DNA of 64,000 nucleotides, from the NCBI RefSeq assembly GCF_000472925.1, contig NZ_AXAS01000024.1, positions 62,001 through 126,000 on the forward strand, written 5' to 3'. The position numbers and the translations under genes were made by a program. Below the pieces are notes generated by a model. The model saw nothing but the letters and a program-made list of their open reading frames with translations. It did no database searches and was not told where the DNA came from. Every line of letters begins with the position of its first letter. Position 1 is the stretch's first letter. Positions 19,993 to 29,511 of the stretch are shown here, in pieces. The stretch comes from Bradyrhizobium sp. Ec3.3. Lineage in GTDB: Bacteria; Pseudomonadota; Alphaproteobacteria; Rhizobiales; Xanthobacteraceae.

Positions 19993-21540
19993 TTAGGCGC
20001 CGGCGGGGGAACGAACCGGTCGCAACAGAAATGCCGGCAGATGCGAATGATCGCCGGGCTCGCTGTCGGCCTCGCGCTGCGGACGGCGGGGCTCGGGCCG
20101 GCCGATCGAGGGCACATGCGACGTATTGGCCTGCTGGCGCGAGCCGTGGCGCGGCTCAGAGGCGTGCCTTGCTTCGCGCGCAGGCTTTGCCTCGCGTGAA
20201 GGCTTTGCCTCGCGTGAAGGCTTGGGCTCGCGTGCAGGCTTGGGCTCGCGTGCAGGCCGCGCTTCCGCTGCTGGCCTTGCGTCCGAGGCGTGCCGCGCGT
20301 CACCACGCTGCTCATGGCCGCCGCGACGCGACTTGCCGCGACCGCCGCGCGACCGCTCCCGGCCACGCTGCTCGCGCGAACGCTCGGTTGGCTCGGCGGA
20401 CTCGCTGTGGACCTCGAACTCGCCTTCGGCGCGCGGAATGTTCTGGCCGATCAGCTTTTCGATCGCGGCCATCGACTTCTGGTCGAGCGGCGTCACGATC
20501 GAGATCGCGGTGCCGGTGCGGCCCGCGCGTCCCGTGCGGCCGATGCGGTGAACGTAATCGTCGGGATGATGGGGAACGTCGAAATTGAAGACGTGGCTGA
20601 CCTCTGGGATATCGAGGCCGCGGGCGGCGACGTCGGAGGCGACCAGCAGCGGCAGCTCGCCCTTGCGGAACTGATCCAGCGCCGCCATGCGGGCCGGCTG
20701 ATCCATGTCGCCGTGCAGTGCTCCGACACTGAAGCCGTGCTTCTGGAGCGATTTGTGAACGATCGCGACCTCGCGCTTGCGATTGCAGAAGATGATCGCG
20801 TTCTTGAGATCCTTGGCCTCGCGCAGGAGGCGGCGGAGGAGTTCGCGCTTCTCATGCGCCTCGCGTCCGGCGGGGACCTGGGACTGCGTGACTGTGACGG
20901 CGGTGGTGGCGGGCTTGGAAACTTCGACCTTCTGCGGATTGTGCAGGAAGGCTTCGGTGATGCGCCGGATCTCCGGCGGCATGGTGGCGGTGAAGAAAAG
21001 GGTCTGCCGCGTGAAGGGGACGAGCTTGCAGATGCGCTCGATGTCGGGAATGAAGCCCATGTCCAGCATGCGGTCGGCTTCGTCGATGACGAGCAGCTCG
21101 ACGCCGGTGAGCAGGAGACCGCCGCGCTCGGTATGGTCGAGCAGGCGGCCGGGGGTCGCGATCAGCACGTCGACGCCGCGCATCAGCTTGGCATCCTGGT
21201 CGCCGAAGGAGACGCCGCCGATCAGGAGGGCGACGTTAAGCTTCTGGCCGGCGCCGTAGCGGTCGAAGTTCTCCTTGACCTGGGCGGCGAGCTCGCGGGT
21301 CGGCTCGAGGATCAGGGTGCGCGGCATGCGTGCCCGGGCGCGACCCTTTTCGAGGATGGTGAGCATTGGCAGCACGAAGGCCGCGGTCTTGCCGGTGCCG
21401 GTCTGGGCGATGCCGAGCACGTCCTTGCGTGCGAGGACGTGAGGGATCGCCTGTTCCTGAATGGGGGTGGGGTTGGTGTAACCGGTGGCCGCCACTGCGG
21501 CGAGGACTTTTTCGGATAGTCCGAGATTTGAAAAGGACAT
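19993..21540 (-). CDS. DEAD-box RNA helicase, RhlE-like, with repeat tail
   Basis: The 515-residue helicase has the Q motif (FSNLGLSEKVLAAVAATGYTNPTPIQEQAIP), motif I AQTGTGKT, DEAD box VIDEADRML, motif III TATMP and motif VI HRIGRTGRAG. RhlE-type enzymes unwind RNA in ribosome assembly and mRNA decay. From about residue 400 the protein is a basic low-complexity tail with RGRERSRGGRGKSRRGG and then tandem hexapeptides of the PAREPK/PSREAK type (20170-20270), a likely RNA-binding extension. A 320-base gap separates it from the upstream AraC gene. Confidence 0.93.
   Translation of the reverse strand: MSFSNLGLSEKVLAAVAATGYTNPTPIQEQAIPHVLARKDVLGIAQTGTGKTAAFVLPMLTILEKGRARARMPRTLILEPTRELAAQVKENFDRYGAGQKLNVALLIGGVSFGDQDAKLMRGVDVLIATPGRLLDHTERGGLLLTGVELLVIDEADRMLDMGFIPDIERICKLVPFTRQTLFFTATMPPEIRRITEAFLHNPQKVEVSKPATTAVTVTQSQVPAGREAHEKRELLRRLLREAKDLKNAIIFCNRKREVAIVHKSLQKHGFSVGALHGDMDQPARMAALDQFRKGELPLLVASDVAARGLDIPEVSHVFNFDVPHHPDDYVHRIGRTGRAGRTGTAISIVTPLDQKSMAAIEKLIGQNIPRAEGEFEVHSESAEPTERSREQRGRERSRGGRGKSRRGGHEQRGDARHASDARPAAEARPAREPKPAREPKPSREAKPSREAKPAREARHASEPRHGSRQQANTSHVPSIGRPEPRRPQREADSEPGDHSHLPAFLLRPVRSPAGA
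20165..20270 (-). repeat. 18-base tandem repeats in helicase tail
   Basis: Around six consecutive near-identical 18-base units read as a series of P-x-R-E-x-K hexapeptides (PAREPK, PSREAK, PAREAR). The repeat number is probably variable between strains. The units keep the reading frame, so copy changes would lengthen or shorten the tail without breaking it. Confidence 0.75.
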
Positions 21541-21860
21541 TGAGCCTCTAGTCGAAACCGCCGTTCGGAATCGAGGGTAATTTAAGGCTGTCGCGCTCCA
21601 CCCCGAAACGGCGCGCTCTCAAAGAAGCTGGGGGTGCTGACCTACGCGAGCAAGGCTTTGCGCGAACAACGCGCCAAACTCAGGAATCGCGTTTCGATAC
21701 CGAGCCGCGTTGCCCGGAACATAGGGGGGAATCGGCCAAAGTCAATGGAGCGAGCGCGGGAAGGCTCTTAAAAACCTAGCGTTTTTGCTCAAATTGCGGG
21801 CGAAGTCGGGCTTTTCGCCCGATCGCCGGCCGGGCGACCGGGGGGAGGCCAGGAAGGCGG
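21541..21860. other. 320-base gap upstream of helicase
   Basis: No gene is seen. The region probably holds the helicase promoter and leader. A CGGGC-GAAAA-GCCCG hairpin (minus strand, about 21805-21822) lies just beyond the AraC stop but lacks a T-run, so I do not call a terminator. Confidence 0.4.
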
Positions 21861-22910
21861 CTAACGCTTCTCGGCCGCCTGCGCCCGGAAATCGCCTGGC
21901 GGCAGCCCGTAAGCTGCGTTGAAGACCCGGTAATAGGTCGCAAGGCTTTCGAAGCCGCAGGCGGTGGCGACGTCGGCAATCAGCCGTTCCGGCGCTTCGC
22001 GCAACAGGCGGCGGCTCTGGGCCAGGCGTTGCTCGGTCACGGTCTGGGAGAAGCTCTTCTCCGCCATTTCGAACAGCATGTGGAGGTGTCGCAGGGACAC
22101 CCCGAGCCAGTCGGCGACCATCGCCGGGGACAATCGGGGATCGTTCAGGTGGCGGACGATCAGGCGGCGCGCCAGCGAGAGCCGGCCGATCCGCAGCGCG
22201 TATTGTCCGCGGCGGCCGCCGGGCCTGACGATGCCGCGCTCGATCAAGGCGAGACAGGCCAGCGCCTCCACCAGCGGTTTGGCGTGGGTAGTCTCGTCCC
22301 CGCCGGCGAGTTCACCGAGTTCGGCAAAGGCGGCATCGAGTAGGGGGGCCAGCGCAGGGTCGCCGAACGGCCTTGGCGTGAGGTCGCGAGCGCGACTGTC
22401 CTGCGCCGGGATGCCGGCCACGGGGATCTTCAGGATCCTCAGGTGAAAGCCGGCGGCGCCGAGCGGCACGGTGCGATAGGGCAGGTCGGTATGGCTCGTG
22501 GCAAACCTGCCATTTTCGATTGCAAAATCGCTGCTGCGCATGCCGCCGAACCAGCCGCCGCCGCCGAGCTGCTGGTAGACGCAGATGCTGTCGCTGGCCG
22601 CGTCCGCAATGTCGGCTTTGCTACGCTCGACCTGGTAAGGTGAGGCCTTGAGCTCGACGAGGCCGGCACCGCCGACCTTGCGCAGCGTGAACTCGCCGGA
22701 GAAATCCGCGCGCTGCTCGCGCGCGAGTTCCGCGGTGACGCCGAACAGCCCCTTGGCGCGCACCTCCCGCCAATAATCGAAGCGGTCCTGCGGCTCGACC
22801 TCGTCGGTGCACCAGCGATACACGGAAGACCCTCGGGTAGATAGGTAATGCCGCTTAAGCAAAAGCAGATTCCGCTCAGGCCGGCCATAGGACAGATCGC
22901 GCGGGGGCAT
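21861..22910 (-). CDS. AraC-family transcriptional regulator
   Basis: The 349-residue regulator has an N-terminal ligand-type domain resembling the AraC-binding-like group (YRWCTDEVEPQDRFDYWREV) and a C-terminal double helix-turn-helix (about 250-345: LSPAMVADWLGVSLRHLHMLFE, then RLIADVATACGFESLATYYRVFNAAYGLPPGDFR). Targets are unknown. Its 5' end is 123 bases from the divergent caspase-like gene, which is one possible target. The exact start is uncertain, because the first 25 residues are not clearly conserved. Confidence 0.87.
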   Translation of the reverse strand: MPPRDLSYGRPERNLLLLKRHYLSTRGSSVYRWCTDEVEPQDRFDYWREVRAKGLFGVTAELAREQRADFSGEFTLRKVGGAGLVELKASPYQVERSKADIADAASDSICVYQQLGGGGWFGGMRSSDFAIENGRFATSHTDLPYRTVPLGAAGFHLRILKIPVAGIPAQDSRARDLTPRPFGDPALAPLLDAAFAELGELAGGDETTHAKPLVEALACLALIERGIVRPGGRRGQYALRIGRLSLARRLIVRHLNDPRLSPAMVADWLGVSLRHLHMLFEMAEKSFSQTVTEQRLAQSRRLLREAPERLIADVATACGFESLATYYRVFNAAYGLPPGDFRAQAAEKR

Positions 22911-23033
22911 CCCGCTGGGCGCTTGCCTCGCCTTCTTGAAGCCCTGCCATGAACCCCTGACATGGCTCGGCCGACTATGACATCAGTGGCCGCAGGAACC
23001 CAACTGACCCTTCCTGCAATCGGGGATTTTTCG

Positions 23034-24557
23034 ATGACGCGCAGGCTTCTTTCGGTTTTGGCGGCCCTTGGCATCATCGCCAGTCTGACGGCGCTCGCAG
23101 CCCCCGCGCACGCCGACAAGCGCGTCGCGCTCGTGATCGGCAACAACGACTACAAGAACGTTCCAAAACTGCTCAAGGCCGTCAACGACGCCCGCACCAT
23201 GGGCGATACGCTGAAGCAGCTCGGCTTCTCCGTGATGGTGGCCGAGAACCAGAGCCGCCAGCAGTTCACCGAGACGCTGCTTGCCTTCGACAGGGCGATC
23301 GAGCCGGGCGACACCGCGTTCTTCTTCTATGCCGGCCACGGTTTCGAGATCGCGGGCCAGAACTATCTGCTGCCGACCGACGTGCCGGCGGCGACCGAAG
23401 GCCAGGAAGAGCTGGTTCGCGATTCCTCCATCCTCGCCGACCGCATCATCGAGCGCCTCCAGAACAAGAAGGCGCGCACCTCGATCCTGGTGTTCGACGC
23501 GTGCCGCAACAATCCGTTCGAGCGGACCGGAACGCGCGCGGTCGCCGGCGGTGGCGGGCTCGCGCCCATGACGCAATTGCCGGAAGGCGTGTTTTCGGTG
23601 TTCTCCGCGGGCCCGCGCCAGACCGCGCTCGATCGCCTCTCGAACGATGACGCCAATCCCAATTCGGTGTTCACGCGCACGTTTGCCAGGGAGCTGTTGC
23701 AGCCCGGCGAGAACCTCGTGCAGGTGGCGCAGCATACGCGGCGGCTCGTCAGCGAGATGGCCGACACCGTCAAGCACAAGCAGGTGCCGGTCTATTTCGA
23801 CCAGATGGTCGACGACGTCTTCCTGAGCGGCGCGGCCAAGGCCGCGGCCGACGCCGCGGCACGCCCGGCCGATCCGCCGGCGCAGAAGGTCGCGGCGCTG
23901 CCGCCGGTCTCGGTGCCGCGCGTGCCGAAGGAGGAAGCCACCAACGCGCCGATCGCGAGCTTCTCGCGCCACAACGGTGGCTGGTCGGTGACGTTCTCCT
24001 TCGCAGATCCCACGCTCGGCATTTCCTGGCGCATGGCAGGCCAGGGCGACTTCCGCGAGACAGGCTTCATCGACACGCTCGATCCGCGCACCCGCAAGCG
24101 GCTGCCGAACCCCTCGATCGAATTGCCGCCGGATGCGCCGGCCGGCACCATCGAAGTCCGCTATGTCGATGCCTCCGGCGATATGCAGGGCCCGTTCCCG
24201 ATCAAGTTCGAGCCCGAGGCTGCGCTGCTCCGCGACCAGCGCAAGATCCTCGACATGACCGCGACGAGCTGGCTGTCGTTCCGTGAGTTCAATGGGCTGC
24301 TCGTCTATTACACGCACCTCGTATCCTATCGCTGCGCCATCCGCGAGGTCCGCATCGGCATCGACACCGCAGTCCCCAACCAGGTGCTGAAGATGCCTGC
24401 CTGCGACATGCGCGACCCCACAGCGATCTCCGCCGGCATGCCGCTCTACATGAAGCTCGCGCCGTCGACGCAGGTCGTGTCGGTGGAACTGACTTATCGC
24501 GATGGCAGCGTGTCGGAGATCAAGAGCTTCCGGACCGCGAACCGCAGCAACAATTGA
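23034..24557 (+). CDS. Secreted caspase-like (C14 p20) protein
   Basis: The 507-residue protein starts with a signal peptide (RRLLSVLAALGIIASLTALAAPAHA, cleavage after AHA), then a caspase p20 domain (about 28-260): RVALVIGNNDYKNVPKL, the catalytic His in FFYAGHGFEIAGQNYLLP and the catalytic Cys in ILVFDACRNNPF. The C-terminal 250 residues are a separate beta-rich region after a Pro/Ala linker. Bacterial caspase-like proteins include active orthocaspases; with a signal peptide this one acts in the periplasm or outside. I chose the ATG at 23034 because the signal peptide begins there. Confidence 0.88.
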   Translation: MTRRLLSVLAALGIIASLTALAAPAHADKRVALVIGNNDYKNVPKLLKAVNDARTMGDTLKQLGFSVMVAENQSRQQFTETLLAFDRAIEPGDTAFFFYAGHGFEIAGQNYLLPTDVPAATEGQEELVRDSSILADRIIERLQNKKARTSILVFDACRNNPFERTGTRAVAGGGGLAPMTQLPEGVFSVFSAGPRQTALDRLSNDDANPNSVFTRTFARELLQPGENLVQVAQHTRRLVSEMADTVKHKQVPVYFDQMVDDVFLSGAAKAAADAAARPADPPAQKVAALPPVSVPRVPKEEATNAPIASFSRHNGGWSVTFSFADPTLGISWRMAGQGDFRETGFIDTLDPRTRKRLPNPSIELPPDAPAGTIEVRYVDASGDMQGPFPIKFEPEAALLRDQRKILDMTATSWLSFREFNGLLVYYTHLVSYRCAIREVRIGIDTAVPNQVLKMPACDMRDPTAISAGMPLYMKLAPSTQVVSVELTYRDGSVSEIKSFRTANRSNN

Positions 24558-24569
24558 GCGCCGAATGCC

Positions 24570-25457
24570 TCAGACGGGCGCAGTCAGGTATCGTGCGTAG
24601 ATATCCGCACGCCTGTCTGTCGCGAGCCCGACATAGCTTCTGTAGCGGGCAACGTCATCAAGGTCGATTTCCGCGCGTACGATGTCCTCGTCCTCCGTGG
24701 TGGACTGCGCGAGAATCTTGCCGTCCGGCGCAACGATGATGCTTCGGCCCATGAAGGCGCAACTGCCCTGCCTGCCGGCGCGGTTGCAACTGAGGAAGAA
24801 GACGCCATTCTCGGTCGCGCGCGTGTAGGCGCGGTGCGTGAAGATCTGCTCGTCTTCCAGGGGCTTGTCTTGCGGGCGGAACGACGCCCAGATATTCGTG
24901 ACGATCTGAGCGCCTTGCACCATGAGTGCCCGCGTCAGTTCCGGAAACCGGATGTCATAGCAAATCTGCATGCCGATCGGCCCCAACATCGTCTGCTGCA
25001 CCGAGATGCTCTCGCCGGCAACGAAGTAGAGCTTTTCCAGATGCCAGCGATGAATCTTGTGGTAGGTGCCGAGCACGCCGTGAGGGCCAATCAGGACCGA
25101 CGCATTATGCATCACGCCCTGCTGCACCGGATGACGGAGGGCCAGCCCGACGACAACATGGAGGCTGTGCTCACGGGCGAGGTCGCACAGCGACGTGATG
25201 AAGGGGCCGTTCTCGGGTTCGGCGGCCTGGAATAATCGGAGGGCATATTGTTCGGCTCCGCCGGATTCCGGGCTGAAGGGGGCGCCGGGCGTCACCGGCT
25301 CCACGTATCCCGTGTTCGACAACTCCGGGAATACGATCAACTGCGCGCCTGCCTTTGCCTCCGATCGCATCACTGCCTGCATTCGCTCGAGATTCGACGC
25401 CGGCTCCAGCACTTGGACGTCAAATTGAATCAAGCTCACGTTTACTTTGCCGGTCAT
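24570..25457 (-). CDS. Carbon-nitrogen hydrolase (nitrilase superfamily)
   Basis: The 295-residue amidase has the Glu-Lys-Cys triad of the family: Glu in VFPELSNTGY, Lys in YHKIHRWHLEKLYF and Cys in GMQICYDIRFPEL. Members hydrolyse amides or carbamoyl groups. It is the last gene of the MFS - M81 peptidase - amidase unit on the minus strand, 70 bases after the peptidase, which suggests a shared catabolic pathway for a peptide- or amide-like compound. The substrate cannot be read from sequence. Confidence 0.88.
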   Translation of the reverse strand: MTGKVNVSLIQFDVQVLEPASNLERMQAVMRSEAKAGAQLIVFPELSNTGYVEPVTPGAPFSPESGGAEQYALRLFQAAEPENGPFITSLCDLAREHSLHVVVGLALRHPVQQGVMHNASVLIGPHGVLGTYHKIHRWHLEKLYFVAGESISVQQTMLGPIGMQICYDIRFPELTRALMVQGAQIVTNIWASFRPQDKPLEDEQIFTHRAYTRATENGVFFLSCNRAGRQGSCAFMGRSIIVAPDGKILAQSTTEDEDIVRAEIDLDDVARYRSYVGLATDRRADIYARYLTAPV

Positions 25458-25527
25458 CGCTTGTCCGTTCTCCTGTCGCGGGCCCAGCGATCCGCGCGTG
25501 TCGTTCTCTGCTGGCGTTCAGCCGACA

Positions 25528-27069
25528 TCAATGGGCTCTTTCAGGAGCAAGCGGAAATACGCGACGGGTATCCAGCCGCTCATAGGGCAGGAGCCGCAGG
25601 TCGGCGACGCCGTGGTCCGGCGTATCCACGATCATGATTTCCTCCGCCAATCCCTCATAGAACGCACGGAAATGGGTCTTTGAACGAAGCACGATGATGT
25701 CGAAGTCTTCCGGACGCAACCCGAATACTCCGAATGCATCGCCGTCGACCGCGAATGCAAAAGCGCTGACGACACTCACCGACACGCCATCGACGTCAAG
25801 CAACGCCGTCATTCCCAGATCGACAGGCATGCCATGCATGTAGGAGCCCGTCACGCGGTACGATTTTGGGCCTGCCCACTGCACGCGCGCAGTGATGTCC
25901 AGCGTCGGCCCTGCCTTCTCGGAGCTGTGGCCGCCAAGCCTTAGGTTCACCAACGCACCAACCCCGGCCTCGAACGCCTTCTGCGCTGCGGCCGCATCCC
26001 AGAGAAAGGGCACGGCAGCCCGCGAGACGCCGCGCTTGAGCAGCTCCGCCAGCAGGTACGTTGAGTCGTTCATTCGGTCTGCGTGCTCGACCAGGACGTA
26101 GGGGCGCCCCTGCGTCCTGCGCGTCGTCAGGCCTGTGCACGCGCGCGAGACCGCTGACTCTGCGGTGTAGACTTCGAAGGGCCCGGAGAGTGCATGCCGC
26201 TCGCTCCAGATCCGTTCCGAAAGATGGTCAGCGATCGCCTGGGCGCGCGCGGGGTCGCCGTCGGTGACGCACAGCACCGAAAAGCCGGCATTGTGCGCGT
26301 CGGCATAGGAAAAGCCGGCCATCAGCGAAATGTCGGTGTAGCGCTCGCTGTCACGTTCGATGCGCTGGCCTTCCTCGATGAGATCCGCCAAGGGGCGCAG
26401 CGCAGTCGCGCTGAAGATCGACGGGACGAGCACGCCCGGCTTGGCGATCGCCCATGTTGGCGAAATCTCTCCACGCAGTGTGCGGAGCATGCAGATGGCG
26501 GCACGGCGTCCCGTGTCGCCCGTATCCGTATGCGGCGAGTTTCGATAGGCGAACGCCGCGGTCGCGTTTTGCAGCGTGTTTGCATCGATGTTGCCATGGT
26601 AGTCCAACGCGACGATCAAGGGCTTGTCTTGCCCCAGGGCGGCACGCACCGTGTCGATGATGAAGCGCTCGGGGTCCGGATACGAAGCCGTCCAGCACGC
26701 CCCGTGGAGGAAAAGCAGCACGCCGTCCAGGTCGGACAAGACGCGGACGCCCGAAGCCATCTCGTCCGCGTAGCGTCTGACGGCCTCATCGGTGGCCGGA
26801 CCCACGGCGCCGAGGGCCGTGTGGACGAGCGGAGCCAACGCCACGCTCGCCTGTTCGCAGGCCTCGATGAAGCCGCCCATCACGGTGTTTGTGCCTCGGA
26901 GCTCTTCGACGATTTGATCCCCGCGCAGGGCCACCTGCTCGAAATCGTCCCAGGTCGAGACGGCCGGCAGGAAACTCACGGACTCAATATGGAATCCGGC
27001 GATAGCGATCCGAAATGGCTTGTGCATGCTGTGCCTGGGGCCGGAAGGGATTGGAGGCTCGTGGACCAT
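25528..27069 (-). CDS. M81 family metallopeptidase (MlrC-like)
   Basis: The 513-residue protein matches the microcystinase C (MlrC) family: IAIAGFHIESVSFLP at the N-terminus (usual form GFxHETNTF), VALDYHGNIDANTL with the metal-type Asp-x-His, and RNSPHTDTGDTGRRAA. MlrC-type enzymes cleave linear peptides after ring opening by other enzymes. The ATG at 27069 follows AGGGAAG, favouring it over a later ATG at 27027. It starts 9 bases after the stop of the frameshifted transporter. Confidence 0.83.
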   Translation of the reverse strand: MVHEPPIPSGPRHSMHKPFRIAIAGFHIESVSFLPAVSTWDDFEQVALRGDQIVEELRGTNTVMGGFIEACEQASVALAPLVHTALGAVGPATDEAVRRYADEMASGVRVLSDLDGVLLFLHGACWTASYPDPERFIIDTVRAALGQDKPLIVALDYHGNIDANTLQNATAAFAYRNSPHTDTGDTGRRAAICMLRTLRGEISPTWAIAKPGVLVPSIFSATALRPLADLIEEGQRIERDSERYTDISLMAGFSYADAHNAGFSVLCVTDGDPARAQAIADHLSERIWSERHALSGPFEVYTAESAVSRACTGLTTRRTQGRPYVLVEHADRMNDSTYLLAELLKRGVSRAAVPFLWDAAAAQKAFEAGVGALVNLRLGGHSSEKAGPTLDITARVQWAGPKSYRVTGSYMHGMPVDLGMTALLDVDGVSVSVVSAFAFAVDGDAFGVFGLRPEDFDIIVLRSKTHFRAFYEGLAEEIMIVDTPDHGVADLRLLPYERLDTRRVFPLAPERAH

Positions 27070-27078
27070 AACGCTTCC

Positions 27079-28418
27079 CTAGGCCGAGACGACATGCCGG
27101 GCCATCAGGTGCCGCGGAATCGCAAAGATCAGCGCGGCCGCGGCGAACAGCGCGATCGCCAGCAGCGAGACGCCGGCCGTCATGCTGCCCGTAAGTTGGC
27201 TCAGGACGCCCAGGACGGCTGGACCGGCGAAGCCCGCGCTGGCCGCTCCGATATTGACCAGACCGGCGCCGCTGGCCGCGGCCGTTCCGGCAAGCACGCG
27301 TGAGGCAGGCTCCAGAACATGGCCAGCGTGCACTGGATGCCGGAGATGCCAATTGTCAGGCACAAGAGGGAGAGCGCCGGCGCGTCTCGCGTCGTCACAC
27401 TCGCCACCAAGGCGGCGCCGCCAACGATCAGGGGCGCTGCGGTATGCCAGAGCCGCTCGCCGGTCTTCACTGAGTGGATCGAATTGAGCTGCATGGCACA
27501 GGCGGCGATCAGGTAGGGCAGTGCGGTCACGACGCCGATCTGGAAGTTCGTCAGCCCGCCGATCGACTTGATCATGCTCGGCATCCAGAAAACGAGGCCG
27601 TAATTGCCGAGGTTATAGAGAAACGACGTCGCGAACAAAATCCACAGCGTCGGCTCACGCAACGCTGGCCATAAGCTCGTTTGCTTGTCCTTGGATTCCT
27701 GAGCGAGTTCTCGCTGCACCAGGGCCTTCTCGTCGTGCGACAACCATGCGGCATCGTCCGGCCGCTCGACGATCGCCCTGATCGAGACGAGCCCGAGCAG
27801 GATCGCCGGGAGTCCTTCGAGCAGGAACATCCATTGCCAGCCTTTCAGGCCGTAGCCGCCATGGGTGACGTCCATGATCCATCCGGACAACGGACCGCCG
27901 AGGATCACGCCAAGGGGCAGGGCGAGGAAGAGCAAGGACATCACCTTGCTGAGCCTGAATGAGGGAAACCAGACACTGAAGAAGGCGATCACGGCGGGGA
28001 AGAAGGCTGCCTCCGTGATTCCGAGCAGGAACCGAAGCACGTAGAAGCTGGCTTCGTCCCGCGTCAGCAAGGTGGCCATGGAGACGAGCCCCCATGAGAT
28101 CATCGACGCTGCGATGCACTTCCTCGGGCCGTAGAGCTGAACCAGGTAGCCGGCGGGCACCTGGAGCAGGAGATAGCCGATAAAGAACAGGCCTGCACCG
28201 AGGCCATAGGCGGCCTCGCTCAGACGCAAATCGTTGACCATGCCGAGCTTGGCGAAGCCGACGTTCACCCGATCCAGGTAGCCAAAGAAGTAGCAGACGA
28301 GGATGAGCGGCATGATGCGAAGCACGATCTTCCGGTAGATCGCATCCGCCTCGGCCACGTAGGCTGATGCAGTGGTGGCGATCGGCACGGGCGACGCTAG
28401 TTGCTGCTGGGTGGGCAT
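27079..28418 (-). pseudogene. MFS transporter (ACS family-like) with frameshift
   Basis: Translation from the ATG at 28418 gives an MFS protein (YFFGYLDRVNVGFAKLGMV, GYLVQLYGPRKCIAASM, FFPAVIAFFSVWFP) up to AMFWSLP at about 27302. The homologous continuation (RVLAGTAAASGAGLVNIGAASAGF ... AIPRHLMARHVVSA) is in another frame ending at 27079. Restoring a single base there rebuilds the family motif FWSLPxRVLxGTAAAxG and a normal length of about 445 residues. As read, the protein loses its last two or three membrane helices and is likely inactive, unless this is a sequencing error. It heads the operon divergent from a LysR gene. Confidence 0.8.
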
Positions 28419-28442
28419 CGATGCTACCTGTTCCCTTCGATC

Positions 28443-28457
28443 TGGCTAAACCCCAGG
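28443..28457. promoter_or_regulatory. Candidate LysR box between LysR and MFS genes
   Basis: CTGG-N7-CCAG forms a perfect dyad containing T-N11-A (T28444, A28456), the core pattern of LysR-type binding sites. It lies in the 102-base divergent intergenic region, 25 bases before the MFS start. Confidence 0.45.
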
Positions 28458-28520
28458 ATCGTAGAAACCGCCGACTGCGAGGTCCAATGCGGGTTCGCTT
28501 GCGACTGATGAGACTCCCGC

Positions 28521-29432
28521 ATGAAAGTCGAGAACGCTGAACTCGAAGCCTTCGTGATCGCGGCAGAGCTGCTGAATTTCCAACGTGCAGCCGAGAAGCT
28601 TCATCTGACCCAGCCCGGCCTGTCGCGCCGGATCCAGAAGCTGGAGCAGACGCTGGGTGTCGAACTGTTCAGCCGCACCACCAGGTCGGTGGTCCTCACC
28701 GGAGCTGGACGCCACTTCCTTCCGATGGCTCGCCAGCAGATCAACAACCTGAACGGGATGCTCGATTCAATTCGCGAGGTCGCCGAAAGGCGTTTCGGCA
28801 AGATTCGGGTGGCCAGCATTCCGACCGTGGTCTGCCAGGCCTTTCCGCCCCTGCTGAGGACCTTCACCGAGCGGCATCCGAACGTCGGCGTGCAGGTCTT
28901 TGACGGTAACCAGGACTTTGTCGTTCGCCAGGTCTTGTCGGGGTTGGCCGAATTCGGGGTCGGCGTGGATCCGGGGCCCGACCCCGATCTGACATTCGCA
29001 CCGTTGCTAGCAGACCGCTTCGTCCTGGCCGTGCACAAGAACGACGCGCTGGTCGCTCGCCAGGAGGTCGCGCTGCAAGAGCTACAGGCGATGCCAAAGG
29101 TTCGGCTCATGATTGGCGGGCGCGACAGCGGCAACAGGCTCCTGCTGGAGGTCTTGCTCGGAAATGCTGCTCTGAAGCTGCGGTGGTTTTACGAAGTCGA
29201 ACACGTCTCCTGCATCATCGAACTCCTGGAAGCGGGCGTCGGCTGCGCCATCTTGCCGGCAATGGCCCTACCGACACATCCCGGCTCGAATATCCGGTCA
29301 GTTCCCATCTCCGCTCCCGAGATCAAGCGGACTGTCGGCGTCATTCGCCACCGGTCCTTGAGCATCTCGCCGCTGGCCAGTGAGTTTCTCGATCTCGTCA
29401 CTCGGCATCTTAGTGCCGAGCCTGCGCTATAA
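28521..29432 (+). CDS. LysR-family transcriptional regulator
   Basis: The 303-residue regulator has the N-terminal winged helix-turn-helix (residues 1-62: NFQRAAEKLHLTQPGLSRRIQKLEQTLGVELFSRT) and a substrate-binding domain. It is transcribed away from the MFS - M81 - amidase unit, the usual layout for a LysR regulator controlling a divergent catabolic operon in response to its substrate. A candidate LysR box lies between the two starts. Confidence 0.92.
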   Translation: MKVENAELEAFVIAAELLNFQRAAEKLHLTQPGLSRRIQKLEQTLGVELFSRTTRSVVLTGAGRHFLPMARQQINNLNGMLDSIREVAERRFGKIRVASIPTVVCQAFPPLLRTFTERHPNVGVQVFDGNQDFVVRQVLSGLAEFGVGVDPGPDPDLTFAPLLADRFVLAVHKNDALVARQEVALQELQAMPKVRLMIGGRDSGNRLLLEVLLGNAALKLRWFYEVEHVSCIIELLEAGVGCAILPAMALPTHPGSNIRSVPISAPEIKRTVGVIRHRSLSISPLASEFLDLVTRHLSAEPAL

Positions 29433-29511
29433 TCATTGTTGCGCATCGAACCACCGCCGAGGACCGGATCATGAACGCTAACGGGCCAGAACCGCCAGCC
29501 GCACTCGCTCC

